Positions 8,892 through 18,364 of a DNA stretch of 64,000 nucleotides are shown one piece after another. The notes beneath the pieces are model-generated. The model saw nothing but the letters and a program-made list of their open reading frames with translations. It made no database searches and was not told the DNA's origin. Position numbers and translations under genes: made by a program. Numbering within the stretch: the stretch's first letter is position 1; each line of letters opens with the position of its first letter. Origin of the DNA: Pseudomonas citronellolis (GTDB lineage Bacteria > Pseudomonadota > Gammaproteobacteria > Pseudomonadales > Pseudomonadaceae); the NCBI RefSeq assembly GCF_900112375.1, contig NZ_FOLS01000020.1:62001-126000 (forward strand). The letters are read 5' to 3'.

Positions 8892-8913
8892 CCCCGGGAG
8901 TCGCCTCCCGGGG
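8892..8913 (-). terminator. Pilin-chaperone intergenic hairpin, CUP1 (attenuator or RNA-stability element)
   Basis: Arms CCCCGGGAG (8892-8900) and CTCCCGGGG (8905-8913) form a perfect 9-bp stem with a 4-base loop in the 49-base gap between pilin and chaperone genes. No T run follows on the minus strand, so it may protect pilin mRNA or cause partial termination. Either would favour pilin over the downstream assembly genes. CUP2 has a counterpart at 45931. Confidence 0.6.
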
Positions 8914-8923
8914 GAAGCGGGAC

Positions 8924-9463
8924 TTACTGGTAGCTCATGGTGTACTGCAGGTTGGTCTTCAGTACGCCAGGGGTGGTGGTGGCACTGCTCGCGGCATACT
9001 TGGCGACGAACCCCAGCGTGGCCTCGCCACCAACGGCCTGCGCCTGGTAGCCACCGGAGCTGGAGATGTCGTTCAGGTCGATCTTGGTGGTGCCGTCGGC
9101 GCGGAACAGGGCGATCTGCGCATTGGTGCCGCCGTTCGCGGAAGGGATGGTGTTGTTCAGGTTGCCGGTGGCGGGGTCGACGTTGCCGCCGCTGGCGAAC
9201 ACCGCGGCGACCATGGCATCGGCCTCGCAGTTGGTCGCCTTGAGGGTGAAGGTCTGCGAGCCGGCGACCGTGCCGGCGCCCTGCAGCAGGTCGGCGTTCA
9301 CCGGCTGCAGGGTGACGAGCTGGCTGGCGCTGGAGGGCTCGAGGGTGCAGGTCTTGGCGTTGACCAGGCCCTCGAAGGTCAGGGTACCGTCGGCAGCCGT
9401 TGCCGCGCCGGACAAGCCGGCCACGGAAAGACACGCCAGGGCGGCGATTAGCTTCTTGCTCAT
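8924..9463 (-). CDS. Major fimbrial subunit (type-1 pilin), CUP1
   Basis: A 179-residue type-1 pilin. The signal peptide MSKKLIAALACLSVAGLSGA ends at ATAA. The mature chain begins DGTLTFEGLVNAKTCTLEPS, followed by a second Cys in LKATNCEAD, giving the standard disulfide of the family. It ends with the beta strand VLKTNLQYTMSYQ, with Tyr as penultimate residue, the zipper that binds the chaperone and mates with the next subunit. GGAG nine bases upstream of the ATG is the ribosome-binding site. It is first in the operon, so it is probably the rod subunit. Confidence 0.92.
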   Translation of the reverse strand: MSKKLIAALACLSVAGLSGAATAADGTLTFEGLVNAKTCTLEPSSASQLVTLQPVNADLLQGAGTVAGSQTFTLKATNCEADAMVAAVFASGGNVDPATGNLNNTIPSANGGTNAQIALFRADGTTKIDLNDISSSGGYQAQAVGGEATLGFVAKYAASSATTTPGVLKTNLQYTMSYQ

Positions 9464-9817
9464 TTGTTCGAACTCCAGGTCGATACGGCGTCAGGCAGCG
9501 CTTGGCTGGCACTGACTCGTTGGTTGTCAGGGCGTCTTCAAAGGCCCGGACAAATGGTCGAACAAACTCGGAAATGAATTAAGGTAAGGGAACCCCCAAA
9601 AAACGTAGGAAACGCCCTATACGCCCAATCGAACTTTTCCCCTATACAGTCAGGGAAAGGCGCCTTCAGCCCCACTTATTTCCTGGCAATGTGCCACCAT
9701 CCCCGTAAGCCATATCTGTGACCGGCCGCACAGAGGCCCGGAGCAAGCGCGGTCCGTGGGTATGGCGCGGAGGGGAAAGAGAGGTGCCGCAGGGAGGGGA
9801 AAATTCGCAGGATGAAC
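9464..9817 (-). promoter_or_regulatory. Leader and promoter region of the CUP1 operon
   Basis: This noncoding stretch is noticeably more AT-rich than the flanks between about 9535 and 9720. It contains two direct copies of CCCTATAC (9615-9622 and 9640-9647, 25 bases apart) and an A-run (CCCCCAAAAAACG). AT-rich leaders of Pseudomonas cup operons are known targets of MvaT/MvaU (H-NS-like) silencing. That this region behaves so is inference. I could not fix a single -10/-35 pair with confidence. Confidence 0.4.
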
Positions 9818-9840
9818 GGCCGGCCCCTTGCGGGCCGGCC
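9818..9840 (-). terminator. Hairpin downstream of lipA
   Basis: GGCCGGCCC (9818-9826) pairs perfectly with GGGCCGGCC (9832-9840) around a 5-base loop, starting 17 bases past the lipA stop on the minus strand. The following minus-strand sequence has only a weak T run (GAATTTT) some 13 bases on. It is probably the lipB-lipA terminator, and separates that operon from CUP1. Confidence 0.6.
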
Positions 9841-9857
9841 GGGGTATCGGGCGCCGG

Positions 9858-10837
<980 letters not shown>

Positions 10838-10841
<4 letters not shown>

Positions 10842-11500
10842 CTCAGTTCGATCCCGCCCGTTAGGGTCTTCTGTTCAGCGTAGCCAAGACGCTCGGTGAG
10901 TTCGCCGCGCAGGCGTTCGCGCACCTCGGCCAGGGTGATGGGGCCGGCCAGCTCGCGCAGCTGGGTCATGGCCATGCCTGCGTAGCCGCAGGGATTGATA
11001 CGACGGAAAGGCTCCAGGTCCATGTCGACGTTCAGCGCCAGGCCATGGAAGGAACGGCCATTGCGGATGCGCAGGCCGAGGGAGGCGATCTTCGCGCCGT
11101 CCACGTAGACGCCTGGGGCGTCGGGTTTGGACACGGCGCTGACGCCGAAACTGTCGAGCAGGCCGATCAGGCTCTGTTCGATGCGCGTGACCAGCTCGCG
11201 CACGCCCAGGTGCGAGCGGCGCACGTCGAGCAGCAGGTAGGCCACCAGTTGGCCGGGGCCGTGGTAGGTCACCTGGCCGCCGCGGTCCACCTTGACCACC
11301 GGGATGTCGCCGGGCATCAGCACGTGTTCGGCCTTGCCGGCCTGGCCCTGGGTGAATACCCGCTGGTGCTCCAGCAGCCAGACTTCGTCGGGCGTGCCCT
11401 CGTCGCGCTCGGCGGTGAAGCGCTGCATGGCGTGCCAGGTCGGCTCGTAGGGCAGCACGCCGAGTTCGCGGAAGCCCAGGGAAGGACCGGCCTCGGGCAT
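10838..11500 (-). CDS. lipB: Octanoyl-[ACP]:protein N-octanoyltransferase
   Basis: A 220-residue LipB that moves octanoate from acyl carrier protein to lipoyl domains, the step before LipA. Family motifs: [20 protein letters not shown] at about residues 72-91, catalytic Lys137 in [12 protein letters not shown], and catalytic Cys171 in INPCGYAGM. The ATG shares one base with the stop of the upstream DUF493 gene (TGATG). A GTG one codon earlier is the alternative start. Confidence 0.97.
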
Positions 11501-11790
11501 CACAGCACCATGTGCACGCGGCCGCTGGCGCGCAGGTCGCTATGGATGTTCTGCAGCTGGTCGACGCCGGTGGCGGTGATCAGCACCTGCACCGAGAGGA
11601 AGCGCCCGTTGCGGCTGTCGCGGGTCACCAGGGTGGTGACGTCCAGGTCCGGCGCGTGGCGCTGGATGATCTCCACGACCAGGTCGGCGAAGCCGTCGCC
11701 GGCGTCACCGATCACCTTGATCGGGTAGCGTTCGCAGGGGAACTCGATCTTGGGCGCGGGAGGAGTGCTGGTATCAGTGGTTTCAGTCAT
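11500..11790 (-). CDS. DUF493/YbeD family protein
   Basis: A 96-residue cytoplasmic protein of the YbeD (DUF493) family. The hallmark segments are [19 protein letters not shown] and [22 protein letters not shown]. The fold is a small ACT/ferredoxin-like domain, and the family sits next to lipB or dacC in many proteobacteria. No reaction is established, and a regulatory role is only suspected. It is first in the DUF493-lipB-lipA operon, whose promoter must lie within 11791-11944. Confidence 0.92.
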   Translation of the reverse strand: MTETTDTSTPPAPKIEFPCERYPIKVIGDAGDGFADLVVEIIQRHAPDLDVTTLVTRDSRNGRFLSVQVLITATGVDQLQNIHSDLRASGRVHMVL

Positions 11791-11944
11791 GGCTGTCGCG
11801 GGCGGGTAGCCCGCCTCCGTACGAAGCTCCCTGGTCGGGAGGTTCCGGATGGATCGGACCTGACGGCTGCCGACGCCACGGGGGAGGTCGATCAGGCGCA
11901 GGCGCGCATTTTACCTGAGTCGGGCGCGCGCATGCGTAGAAATT

Positions 11945-11976
11945 CCCGGGCTTGTATACAAAAGTACGAGCCCGGG
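11945..11976 (-). terminator. Intrinsic terminator of dacC
   Basis: Inverted repeat CCCGGGCTtGTA / TACgAGCCCGGG around an 8-base loop, beginning about 10 bases past the dacC stop on the minus strand. It is followed by AATTTCT. One mismatch is in the stem. Position, GC-rich stem and trailing T-containing segment fit a rho-independent terminator. Confidence 0.7.
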
Positions 11977-11986
11977 GGACCGTCGG

Positions 11987-13147
11987 TCAGTTGAACAGGC
12001 CGTAGAAGAACAGGCGGATGCTATCCCACAGGCGGCGGAAGATACCACCCTCCTCCACGGCGTTCAGGGCCACCAGATCGGAGGTGCGCACGACCTTGTC
12101 GCCCAGCTTCACTTCCACCTTGCCGATCACCTGGCCCTGCTGGATCGGGGCCATCAGCTGCGGCTGCAGCACCATGTTGGCCTGCAGCTGCTTGAGCTGG
12201 CCGCGCGGCACGGTCATGGTCAGGTCTTCGGACAGGCCGGCCTTGACCTCGTGCTCGGAGCCCTTCCAGACCAGGGCCTTGGTCAGCTCGGCACCCTTCT
12301 TGTAGAAGGTCTGCGATTCGAAGAAGCGGAAGCCGTAGGTCAGCAGCTTCTGCGTCTCGGCGGCGCGGGCCTGCTCGCTGTTGGTGCCGAACACCACGGC
12401 GATCATGCGCTGGCCGTCACGCACGGCGGAGGCCACCAGGCAGTAGCCGGCTTCCTCGGTGTGGCCGGTCTTCAGGCCGTCGACGGTCTTGTCGCGCCAC
12501 AGCAGCAGGTTGCGGTTGGGCTGCTTGATGTTGTTCCAGAGGAATTCCTTCTGGGCGTAGATGGCGTAGTGGGTCGGCTCGCCGTAGATGATGGCGCGGG
12601 CCAGGGTCGCCATGTCGCGGGCCGAGGAGTAGTGCTCCGGGTTCGGCAGGCCGGTGGCGTCCATGAAGTGGGAGTTGCTCATGCCCAGCTTCTGCGCGGT
12701 GTTGTTCATCATGTCGGCGAAGGCGTCCTCGCTGCCGGCGATGTGCTCGGCGAGGGCGACGGAGGCGTCGTTGCCCGACTGGATGATGATGCCGTGCAGC
12801 AGGTCGCTGACCGATACCTGCGAGCCCAGCTTGATGAACATGCGCGAGCCGCCGGTGCGCCAGGCGTGCTCGCTGACGGTGACCTGGTCGCTCTCGGCGA
12901 TGCGCCCGCCCTCGATCTCCTTGGTGGCGATGTAGGCGGTCATCAGCTTGGTCAGGCTGGCCGGGGGCAGGCGCTCGTCGGCGTTGTTCTCCACCAGGAC
13001 CTGGCCGCTGGCGCCATCCATCAGCACCCAGGCCTTGGCTGCCAGCTGCGGCGCGGCGGGGACAACGGATTCAGCCGCCCAGCCGGCCACGGGGGCGCTG
13101 AGCAACACGAGCATGGACAGGCGTTTGGCGATGGTGATGATGTTCAT
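11987..13147 (-). CDS. dacC: D-alanyl-D-alanine carboxypeptidase (PBP5/6 family)
   Basis: A 386-residue low-molecular-mass penicillin-binding protein that trims the terminal D-Ala of peptidoglycan pentapeptides. After the signal peptide (cleavage near AGWA) the active-site motifs are S64-L-T-K67, S124-G-N and K226-T-G. The C-terminal DUF1615-like/PBP5 C-domain ends in GIFRRLWDSIRLFFYGLFN, an amphipathic helix that anchors the enzyme to the periplasmic face of the inner membrane. An upstream in-frame Met at 13165 would add six residues before the signal peptide, so I prefer the ATG at 13147. Confidence 0.96.
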   Translation of the reverse strand: MNIITIAKRLSMLVLLSAPVAGWAAESVVPAAPQLAAKAWVLMDGASGQVLVENNADERLPPASLTKLMTAYIATKEIEGGRIAESDQVTVSEHAWRTGGSRMFIKLGSQVSVSDLLHGIIIQSGNDASVALAEHIAGSEDAFADMMNNTAQKLGMSNSHFMDATGLPNPEHYSSARDMATLARAIIYGEPTHYAIYAQKEFLWNNIKQPNRNLLLWRDKTVDGLKTGHTEEAGYCLVASAVRDGQRMIAVVFGTNSEQARAAETQKLLTYGFRFFESQTFYKKGAELTKALVWKGSEHEVKAGLSEDLTMTVPRGQLKQLQANMVLQPQLMAPIQQGQVIGKVEVKLGDKVVRTSDLVALNAVEEGGIFRRLWDSIRLFFYGLFN

Positions 13148-13236
13148 CCGTCTCTCTGGGTTCACTAATGGTCAAACAATCCCTTGGGGGAATTCCCGGG
13201 CGGCCTCTGGCGTGCCGCTTCATCGGTGCGCCGCGT

Positions 13237-14268
13237 TCAGTCCGGGCGCACCAGCTTGGGTTGGCCGAGGTTGGCCAGGCGGATGCTGTCCTGCATCCGC
13301 GCCGCTTCATCCTGCGTTCCGATCGGCCCCAGGCGTACCCGGTGCAGGGTCTGCTTGTTGACCACGACCGAGCTGATAAAGACCTGGGCCGAGGTCATGC
13401 CGCTGATCTTGTCCCTGAGCAGTTCCGCAGCGTCCGGGTTGGCGAAGGCACCCACCTGGAGATACAGGCCAGCGGCTGGTAATGAAGCGTTTTTTTTTGA
13501 GTCGACCTGCACCGGCGCCACGGGCGCGGCGTGCTGCGCCGGCGGCGGGGTGTAGACCTCGATCGGCTGGGCCATGGCCACCGCCTGGGGCTGTGCGCCG
13601 GCCGCCGGGGCGCTCTGCACCGGCGCCATCTTCGGCTGCGCCAGGACCATCGGCACCGGGCGCCCCTGGGCGGCCCACCAGCGCTGCGGGTCGATGCCCT
13701 CGACCTTGACCCGCGCGGTGCCGGTCTCGGCATAGCCGAGCTTCTTGGCCGCGGCGAAGGACAGGTCGATGACGCGGTCGGAATAGAACGGGCCGCGGTC
13801 GTTGACGCGGACGATGACGCTCTTGCCATTGTCCAGGTTGGTCACCCGCACGTAGCTGGGCAGCGGCAGCGTCTTGTGCGCCGCGGTCATGCCGTAGAGG
13901 TCGTACATCTCGCCGTTGGCGGTGGCCTGGCCGTGGAACTTGGTGCCGTACCAGGACGCCGTGCCGGTCACGCTGTAGGCGCGCGCGTCGTTCAGCGGGT
14001 AGTAGGTCTTGCCCAGCACGGTGTAGGGGTTGTTCTTGAACGGGCCGTTGTGCGGCATCGGCACGGCATCGGGGATGCGCGACACGTCGACGTCCCACCA
14101 GGGGGCGCCGTCGCGGTGCGGCCGGTTGTAGTCCATCGGCCCGGAAAGGCCGCCGCTCTGGGCCGGTTGCGGAGCCCGGGAGCTGGTGCAGCTGGCGAGC
14201 AGCACGGCGCTCAGGCCGAAGCACGCCGCCGCCGACCAGAAGCCCGGTCGCTTCAGTCGCTGGTTCAC
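13237..14268 (-). CDS. rlpA: RlpA septal lytic transglycosylase, lipoprotein
   Basis: A 343-residue lipoprotein with lipobox LLASC near residue 27. The double-psi beta-barrel catalytic domain contains GTASWYGTKFHGQATANGEM, including the conserved His, and VRVNDRGPFYSDRVIDLS with the conserved Asp. It ends in a SPOR domain (LYLQVGAFANPDAAELLRDK onward) that binds denuded glycan at the septum. In P. aeruginosa RlpA cleaves glycans lacking stem peptides. A Pro/Gln-rich linker joins the domains and contains an unusual A9 tract (plus-strand 13490-13498). The start is 4 bases inside the sltB1 stop (overlap). Confidence 0.96.
   Translation of the reverse strand: MNQRLKRPGFWSAAACFGLSAVLLASCTSSRAPQPAQSGGLSGPMDYNRPHRDGAPWWDVDVSRIPDAVPMPHNGPFKNNPYTVLGKTYYPLNDARAYSVTGTASWYGTKFHGQATANGEMYDLYGMTAAHKTLPLPSYVRVTNLDNGKSVIVRVNDRGPFYSDRVIDLSFAAAKKLGYAETGTARVKVEGIDPQRWWAAQGRPVPMVLAQPKMAPVQSAPAAGAQPQAVAMAQPIEVYTPPPAQHAAPVAPVQVDSKKNASLPAAGLYLQVGAFANPDAAELLRDKISGMTSAQVFISSVVVNKQTLHRVRLGPIGTQDEAARMQDSIRLANLGQPKLVRPD
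13490..13498 (-). repeat. A9 homopolymer inside rlpA
   Basis: Nine consecutive A residues on the coding strand encode Lys-Lys-Asn after Ser in the linker between the catalytic and SPOR domains of RlpA. Gain or loss of one base would remove the SPOR domain from the product. In such GC-rich coding DNA a 9-base A run stands out. Confidence 0.9.
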
Positions 14269-15275
14269 TGGACACCTCGCGCCCGGACGATCTCGCCGGC
14301 CAGCTGATGGACCGCCATGGCGTACATGGCGCTGCGGTTGTAGCGGGTGATCACGTAGAAGTTGGGCAGCCCGACCCAGTATTCGGGGCCGTCGGCGCCT
14401 TCGAAGCGGATGGCGGTGACCTTGAGGTCGTCGCGCAGCACGTCATGGGTACGCCAGCCCGCGGCGCGCAGCTGGCCGAGGCTCATCTGCGGCTCCAGGC
14501 CCTGGGTGATGGCGTCCTGGGCGCTGTCCATGCTCAGCTCGGCCTGCGACACCACCGGCTCGCCGGCCTGCCAGCCATGCTGCTTGAAGTAGCTGGCGAC
14601 GCTGCCGATGGCATCGGTCGGGTCGGTCCAGATGTTGATGTGGCCGTCGCCGTCGAAGTCCACGGCGTAGGCGCGGAAGCTGCTGGGCATGAACTGCGGC
14701 AGGCCCATGGCGCCGGCGTAGGAGCCGTTCAGGCCGAGCGGGTCGACCTGCTGCTCGCGGGCCAGCAGGAGGAACTGCTTGAGTTCCTTGCGGAAGAAGT
14801 CGGCGCGCGGCGGGTAGTCGAAGGCCAGGGTGGACAGCGCGTCCATCACCCGGTAGTTGCCGGTGTTGCGGCCGAAGAAGGTCTCGACGCCGATGATCGC
14901 CACTATGTACTGGGCCGGCACGCCGTAGTCCTTCTCCGCGCGGGCCAGGGCCTCGGCGTTCTGGCTCCAGAACTCCACGCCGCGCTTGATGCGCGCGTCG
15001 GTGAGGAAGATCGGCCGGTAGTCCTTCCACGGCTTGACGCGCTCGGCGGGCCGGGAAATGGCGTCGAGGATCGACTGCTTGCGCTCGACGTCCTGGAACA
15101 GCGAAAGCAGCTGCTCGTCGGCGAAGCCGTAGTCGCGGGTCATCTCGCCGACGAACTGGGCGACCTGGGGCGAACCGTCGTAGTCGCCCGCCTGGGCAGC
15201 GCCGCCGAAGCCGATGGCCCCTGCCAGCCCCACCCAATGGACACCCCTGACTGCCCACTCGCGCAGTATCTGCAT
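14265..15275 (-). CDS. sltB1: Lytic murein transglycosylase B (SltB1/MltB family)
   Basis: A 336-residue transglycosylase. The catalytic Glu lies in YIVAIIGVETFFGRNTGNYR. NGSYAGAMGLPQFMPSSFRA and DFDGDGHINIW follow as in MltB. The N-terminus MQILREWAVRGVHWVGLAGA is an uncleaved or Sec-type signal without a lipobox Cys, so the protein is probably soluble in the periplasm, as for SltB1. A GTG at 15287 would add four residues. I took the ATG at 15275 because it fits the family N-terminus. It lies between rodA and rlpA in the elongasome cluster. Confidence 0.93.
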   Translation of the reverse strand: MQILREWAVRGVHWVGLAGAIGFGGAAQAGDYDGSPQVAQFVGEMTRDYGFADEQLLSLFQDVERKQSILDAISRPAERVKPWKDYRPIFLTDARIKRGVEFWSQNAEALARAEKDYGVPAQYIVAIIGVETFFGRNTGNYRVMDALSTLAFDYPPRADFFRKELKQFLLLAREQQVDPLGLNGSYAGAMGLPQFMPSSFRAYAVDFDGDGHINIWTDPTDAIGSVASYFKQHGWQAGEPVVSQAELSMDSAQDAITQGLEPQMSLGQLRAAGWRTHDVLRDDLKVTAIRFEGADGPEYWVGLPNFYVITRYNRSAMYAMAVHQLAGEIVRARGVQ

Positions 15276-15308
15276 TCCTTTCTTCACTCTGGTCTCAACG
15301 TTTCTTCT

Positions 15309-16466
15309 TCAAACCTGGGCGATCCATTTCCGGTGCGTATGAATCGACATCAAAACCCCGAACCCTGACATCAGCGTCACCAGCGAAGTTCCGCCGTAGC
15401 TGATGAAGGGAAGCGGAACCCCCACGACCGGCAGCAACCCGCTGACCATACCAATGTTGACGAACACGTACACGAAGAAGGTCATGGTGATGCTGCCGGC
15501 CAGCAGCTTGCCATACAGCGTCTGCGCCTGCGCGGTGATCACCAGCCCGCGGTAGATCACCATCAGGTACAGGGCCAGCAACAGGCATACCCCCACCAGG
15601 CCGAACTCTTCGCCGAGCACGGCAATGATAAAGTCCGTATGGCTTTCCGGCAAAAAATCCAGGTGCGACTGGGTGCCCAGCAGCCAACCCTTGCCGAATA
15701 CGCCGCCGGAACCGATGGCCGCTTTTGACTGGATGATGTTCCAGCCGGTGCCCAGCGGGTCGCTTTCCGGGTCGAGGAAGGTCAGCACGCGCTGCTTCTG
15801 GTAATCGTGCATGACGAAGAACCACATGGCCACCGCCACCGGCACCGCCGCGGTCACCGCGCCGAGGATCCAGCGCCACTGCAGGCCGCCGACGAACAGC
15901 ACGAAGGCGCCGGAGGCCAGCACCAGCATGGCGGTGCCCAGGTCCGGCTGCTTGAGGATCAGCACGAAGGGCACGCCGATCAGCGCCAGGCTGATCGCCA
16001 GGTGCTTGAGATTCGGCGGCAGGTTGCGCTTGGACATGTACCAGGCCAGCGTCATGGGCATGAACAGCTTCATGAACTCGGCGGGCTGGAAGCGGATCAC
16101 CCCGGGGATGTTGATCCAGCGCGTGGCGCCCATGGCGTTGTGGCCCATGACGTCCACCACCACCAGCAGCAGCACCCCGATCAGGTAGCCCAGCGGCACC
16201 CAGCGGGCCAGGAAGCGCGGCTCGATCTGGGCGATGACGAACATCATCACCAGGCCCAGGCCGAAGGACGAGGCCTGCTTGAGCAGCAGGTCCCAGCTCT
16301 TGCCGCTGGCCGAATAGAGGACGAACAGGCCGGCCGCGCCCAGCACCAGCAACAGCAGCAGCAGCAGGCCGTCGATGTGCAGGCGCTGCAGCAGGCTGGC
16401 GCGCCGCTTCATCACGTCCTCGTTGGACAGCGTGCGGTCGAAGTTGGGGTTCATGTTCATGCTCAT
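15309..16466 (-). CDS. rodA: RodA peptidoglycan glycosyltransferase (SEDS family)
   Basis: A 385-residue polytopic membrane protein of the SEDS family that polymerises lipid II in the rod complex with PBP2. It has about ten hydrophobic helices, the QPDLGTA motif with the essential Asp (LILKQPDLGTAMLVLASG) and the C-terminal GVPLPFISYGGTSLVTLM signature. The start overlaps the mrdA stop as ATGA. Coupling keeps RodA and PBP2 at matched levels. Confidence 0.98.
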   Translation of the reverse strand: MSMNMNPNFDRTLSNEDVMKRRASLLQRLHIDGLLLLLLLVLGAAGLFVLYSASGKSWDLLLKQASSFGLGLVMMFVIAQIEPRFLARWVPLGYLIGVLLLVVVDVMGHNAMGATRWINIPGVIRFQPAEFMKLFMPMTLAWYMSKRNLPPNLKHLAISLALIGVPFVLILKQPDLGTAMLVLASGAFVLFVGGLQWRWILGAVTAAVPVAVAMWFFVMHDYQKQRVLTFLDPESDPLGTGWNIIQSKAAIGSGGVFGKGWLLGTQSHLDFLPESHTDFIIAVLGEEFGLVGVCLLLALYLMVIYRGLVITAQAQTLYGKLLAGSITMTFFVYVFVNIGMVSGLLPVVGVPLPFISYGGTSLVTLMSGFGVLMSIHTHRKWIAQV

Positions 16467-18349
16467 GGCTTCGGCGCCTCCGCCACCTGTGGCGCGAATT
16501 CGGGCTTGAGCTTGCCGCTCTCGTCCAGCAACCAGGCATCCATCACCTGCTTGAGCACGGGCGCTGCGACGCCGGAGCCGGACTCGCCGTTCTCCACCAT
16601 CACCGCCACCGCGATCTGCGGGTTGTCCGCCGGGGCGAAACCGATGAACAGCGCGTGGTCGCGGTTGCGCTCGTTGAGCTTGGAACGGTCGTAGCGCTCG
16701 TTCTGCTTGATCGCCACCACCTGCGCGGTACCGGACTTGCCGGCGATGCGGTAGACCGAGGCGGCGCCGACCTTGTGCGCGGTGCCGCGGGCATTGTGCA
16801 CCACTTGCTGCATGTCGGAGTCAATCAGTTCCCAGTTGCCCGGCTCGCGCAGGTCGATGTCGGGCATCGGCTCGGGGTCGACCGGCGGCTGGCCGTCGAC
16901 GGTCCTGGCCAGGTGCGGACGGAGCCACTTGCCGTGGTTGGCGATCAGCGCGGTCATCTGCGCCAGCTGCAGCGGCGTGGACTGCATGTAGCCCTGGCCG
17001 ATGCCGAGGATCAGCGTCTCGCCGGGGAACCAGACCTGGCGGCGGGTGGCGCGCTTCCACTCGCGCGAGGGCATCAGCCCCGGCGACTCGCCGTACATGT
17101 CCAGGGACACGCGCTGGCCGAAGCCGAAGCGACTCATGTAGTCGTGCAGCCTGTCGATGCCGAGCTTGTGGGCGAGGTCGTAGAAGTAGGTGTCGTTGGA
17201 GCGCATGATCGCCGTCTCCAGGTTCACCCAGCCCTCGCCGGAACGGTTCCAGTTGCGGTACTTGTGGTCGTAGTTGGGCAACTGGTAGTAGCCGGGGTCG
17301 AAGACCCGCGAACCGGGGGTGACCACCCCGGCGTCGAGCCCGGCCAGGGCCACCGCCGGCTTCACCGTCGAGCCCGGCGGGTACAGGCCGCGCAGCACGC
17401 GGTTGTACAGTGGGCGGTCGATGGAGTCGCGCAGCGCCGAGTAGTCCTTGAAGCTGATGCCGGTGACGAACAGGTTGGGGTCGTAGCTCGGCTGGCTGAC
17501 CATCGCCAGCACCTCGCCGGTGGCCGGCTGGATCGCCACGATGGCGCCGCGGCGCCCGCCCAGGGCCTCCTCGGCCTTGGCCTGCAGCTTGCTGTCGATG
17601 CTCAGGACGATGTCCTTGCCCGGCACCGGGTCGGTGCGCTTGAGCACGCGCAGCACGCGGCCGCGGGCGTTGGTCTCGACCTCCTCGTAACCCACGGTGC
17701 CGTGCAGCTCGGCCTCGTAGAACTTCTCCACGCCGGTCTTGCCGATGTGGTGGGTGCCGGAATAGTTGACCGGGTCGAGCACCTTCAGCTCGGCCTCGTT
17801 GATCCGCCCGACATAGCCCACCGAGTGGGCGAAGTGCTCGCCCAGCGGGTAGTGGCGGACGAACTGCGCGGTGACGTCGATGCCCGGCAGGCGGTACTGG
17901 TTCACGGCGATGCGGGCGATCTGCTCCTCGGACAGCTCGAACATGATCGGCACCGGCTCGAACGGCCGCCGGCCCTGCTTCATGCGCTTCTCGAAGATCG
18001 CCTTGTCCTCCTCGGTCAGGCCGAGGATCTCCACCAGCGCCTGCAACTCCTGCTGCAGGTTCTCGGTGCGCTCGCGGGTGACCGTGAGGCTGAAACTGGG
18101 GCGGTTGTCGGCGATCAGCACGCCGTTGCGGTCGTAGATCAGGCCGCGGTTCGGCGGGATCGGCTGGACGTGGACGCGGTTGTTCTCCGACAGCGTCGAG
18201 TGGTACTCGTACTGGGTGACCTGCAGGTGGTACATGCGCGCCACCAGCACCAGGGCCAGGAGGAAGATCGCCACCGCGCCGACGACGACCCGGCGACGCA
18301 CCAGGCGGGCGTCCTTCTCGTGGTCCTTGAGTTGTATCGGCTGCGGCAT
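16463..18349 (-). CDS. mrdA: Penicillin-binding protein 2, elongation transpeptidase
   Basis: A 628-residue class B PBP (PbpA). One N-terminal membrane helix (about residues 20-38) precedes the pedestal domain and a transpeptidase domain with S327-T-V-K330, S384-N-D and K538-S-G-T. It crosslinks glycan strands made by RodA during side-wall growth and is the target of mecillinam-type beta-lactams. It is first of the tightly linked mrdA-rodA-sltB1-rlpA set, 15 bases after rlmH. Confidence 0.98.
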   Translation of the reverse strand: MPQPIQLKDHEKDARLVRRRVVVGAVAIFLLALVLVARMYHLQVTQYEYHSTLSENNRVHVQPIPPNRGLIYDRNGVLIADNRPSFSLTVTRERTENLQQELQALVEILGLTEEDKAIFEKRMKQGRRPFEPVPIMFELSEEQIARIAVNQYRLPGIDVTAQFVRHYPLGEHFAHSVGYVGRINEAELKVLDPVNYSGTHHIGKTGVEKFYEAELHGTVGYEEVETNARGRVLRVLKRTDPVPGKDIVLSIDSKLQAKAEEALGGRRGAIVAIQPATGEVLAMVSQPSYDPNLFVTGISFKDYSALRDSIDRPLYNRVLRGLYPPGSTVKPAVALAGLDAGVVTPGSRVFDPGYYQLPNYDHKYRNWNRSGEGWVNLETAIMRSNDTYFYDLAHKLGIDRLHDYMSRFGFGQRVSLDMYGESPGLMPSREWKRATRRQVWFPGETLILGIGQGYMQSTPLQLAQMTALIANHGKWLRPHLARTVDGQPPVDPEPMPDIDLREPGNWELIDSDMQQVVHNARGTAHKVGAASVYRIAGKSGTAQVVAIKQNERYDRSKLNERNRDHALFIGFAPADNPQIAVAVMVENGESGSGVAAPVLKQVMDAWLLDESGKLKPEFAPQVAEAPKP

Positions 18350-18364
18350 CGGGTACGGCTACGA

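Noticed and set aside
13307-14275. Alternative-frame product of rlpA ending after the A9 tract
   Set aside because: Not annotated as a gene. Only a slip at the tract would join it to RlpA, so it is treated as a finding.
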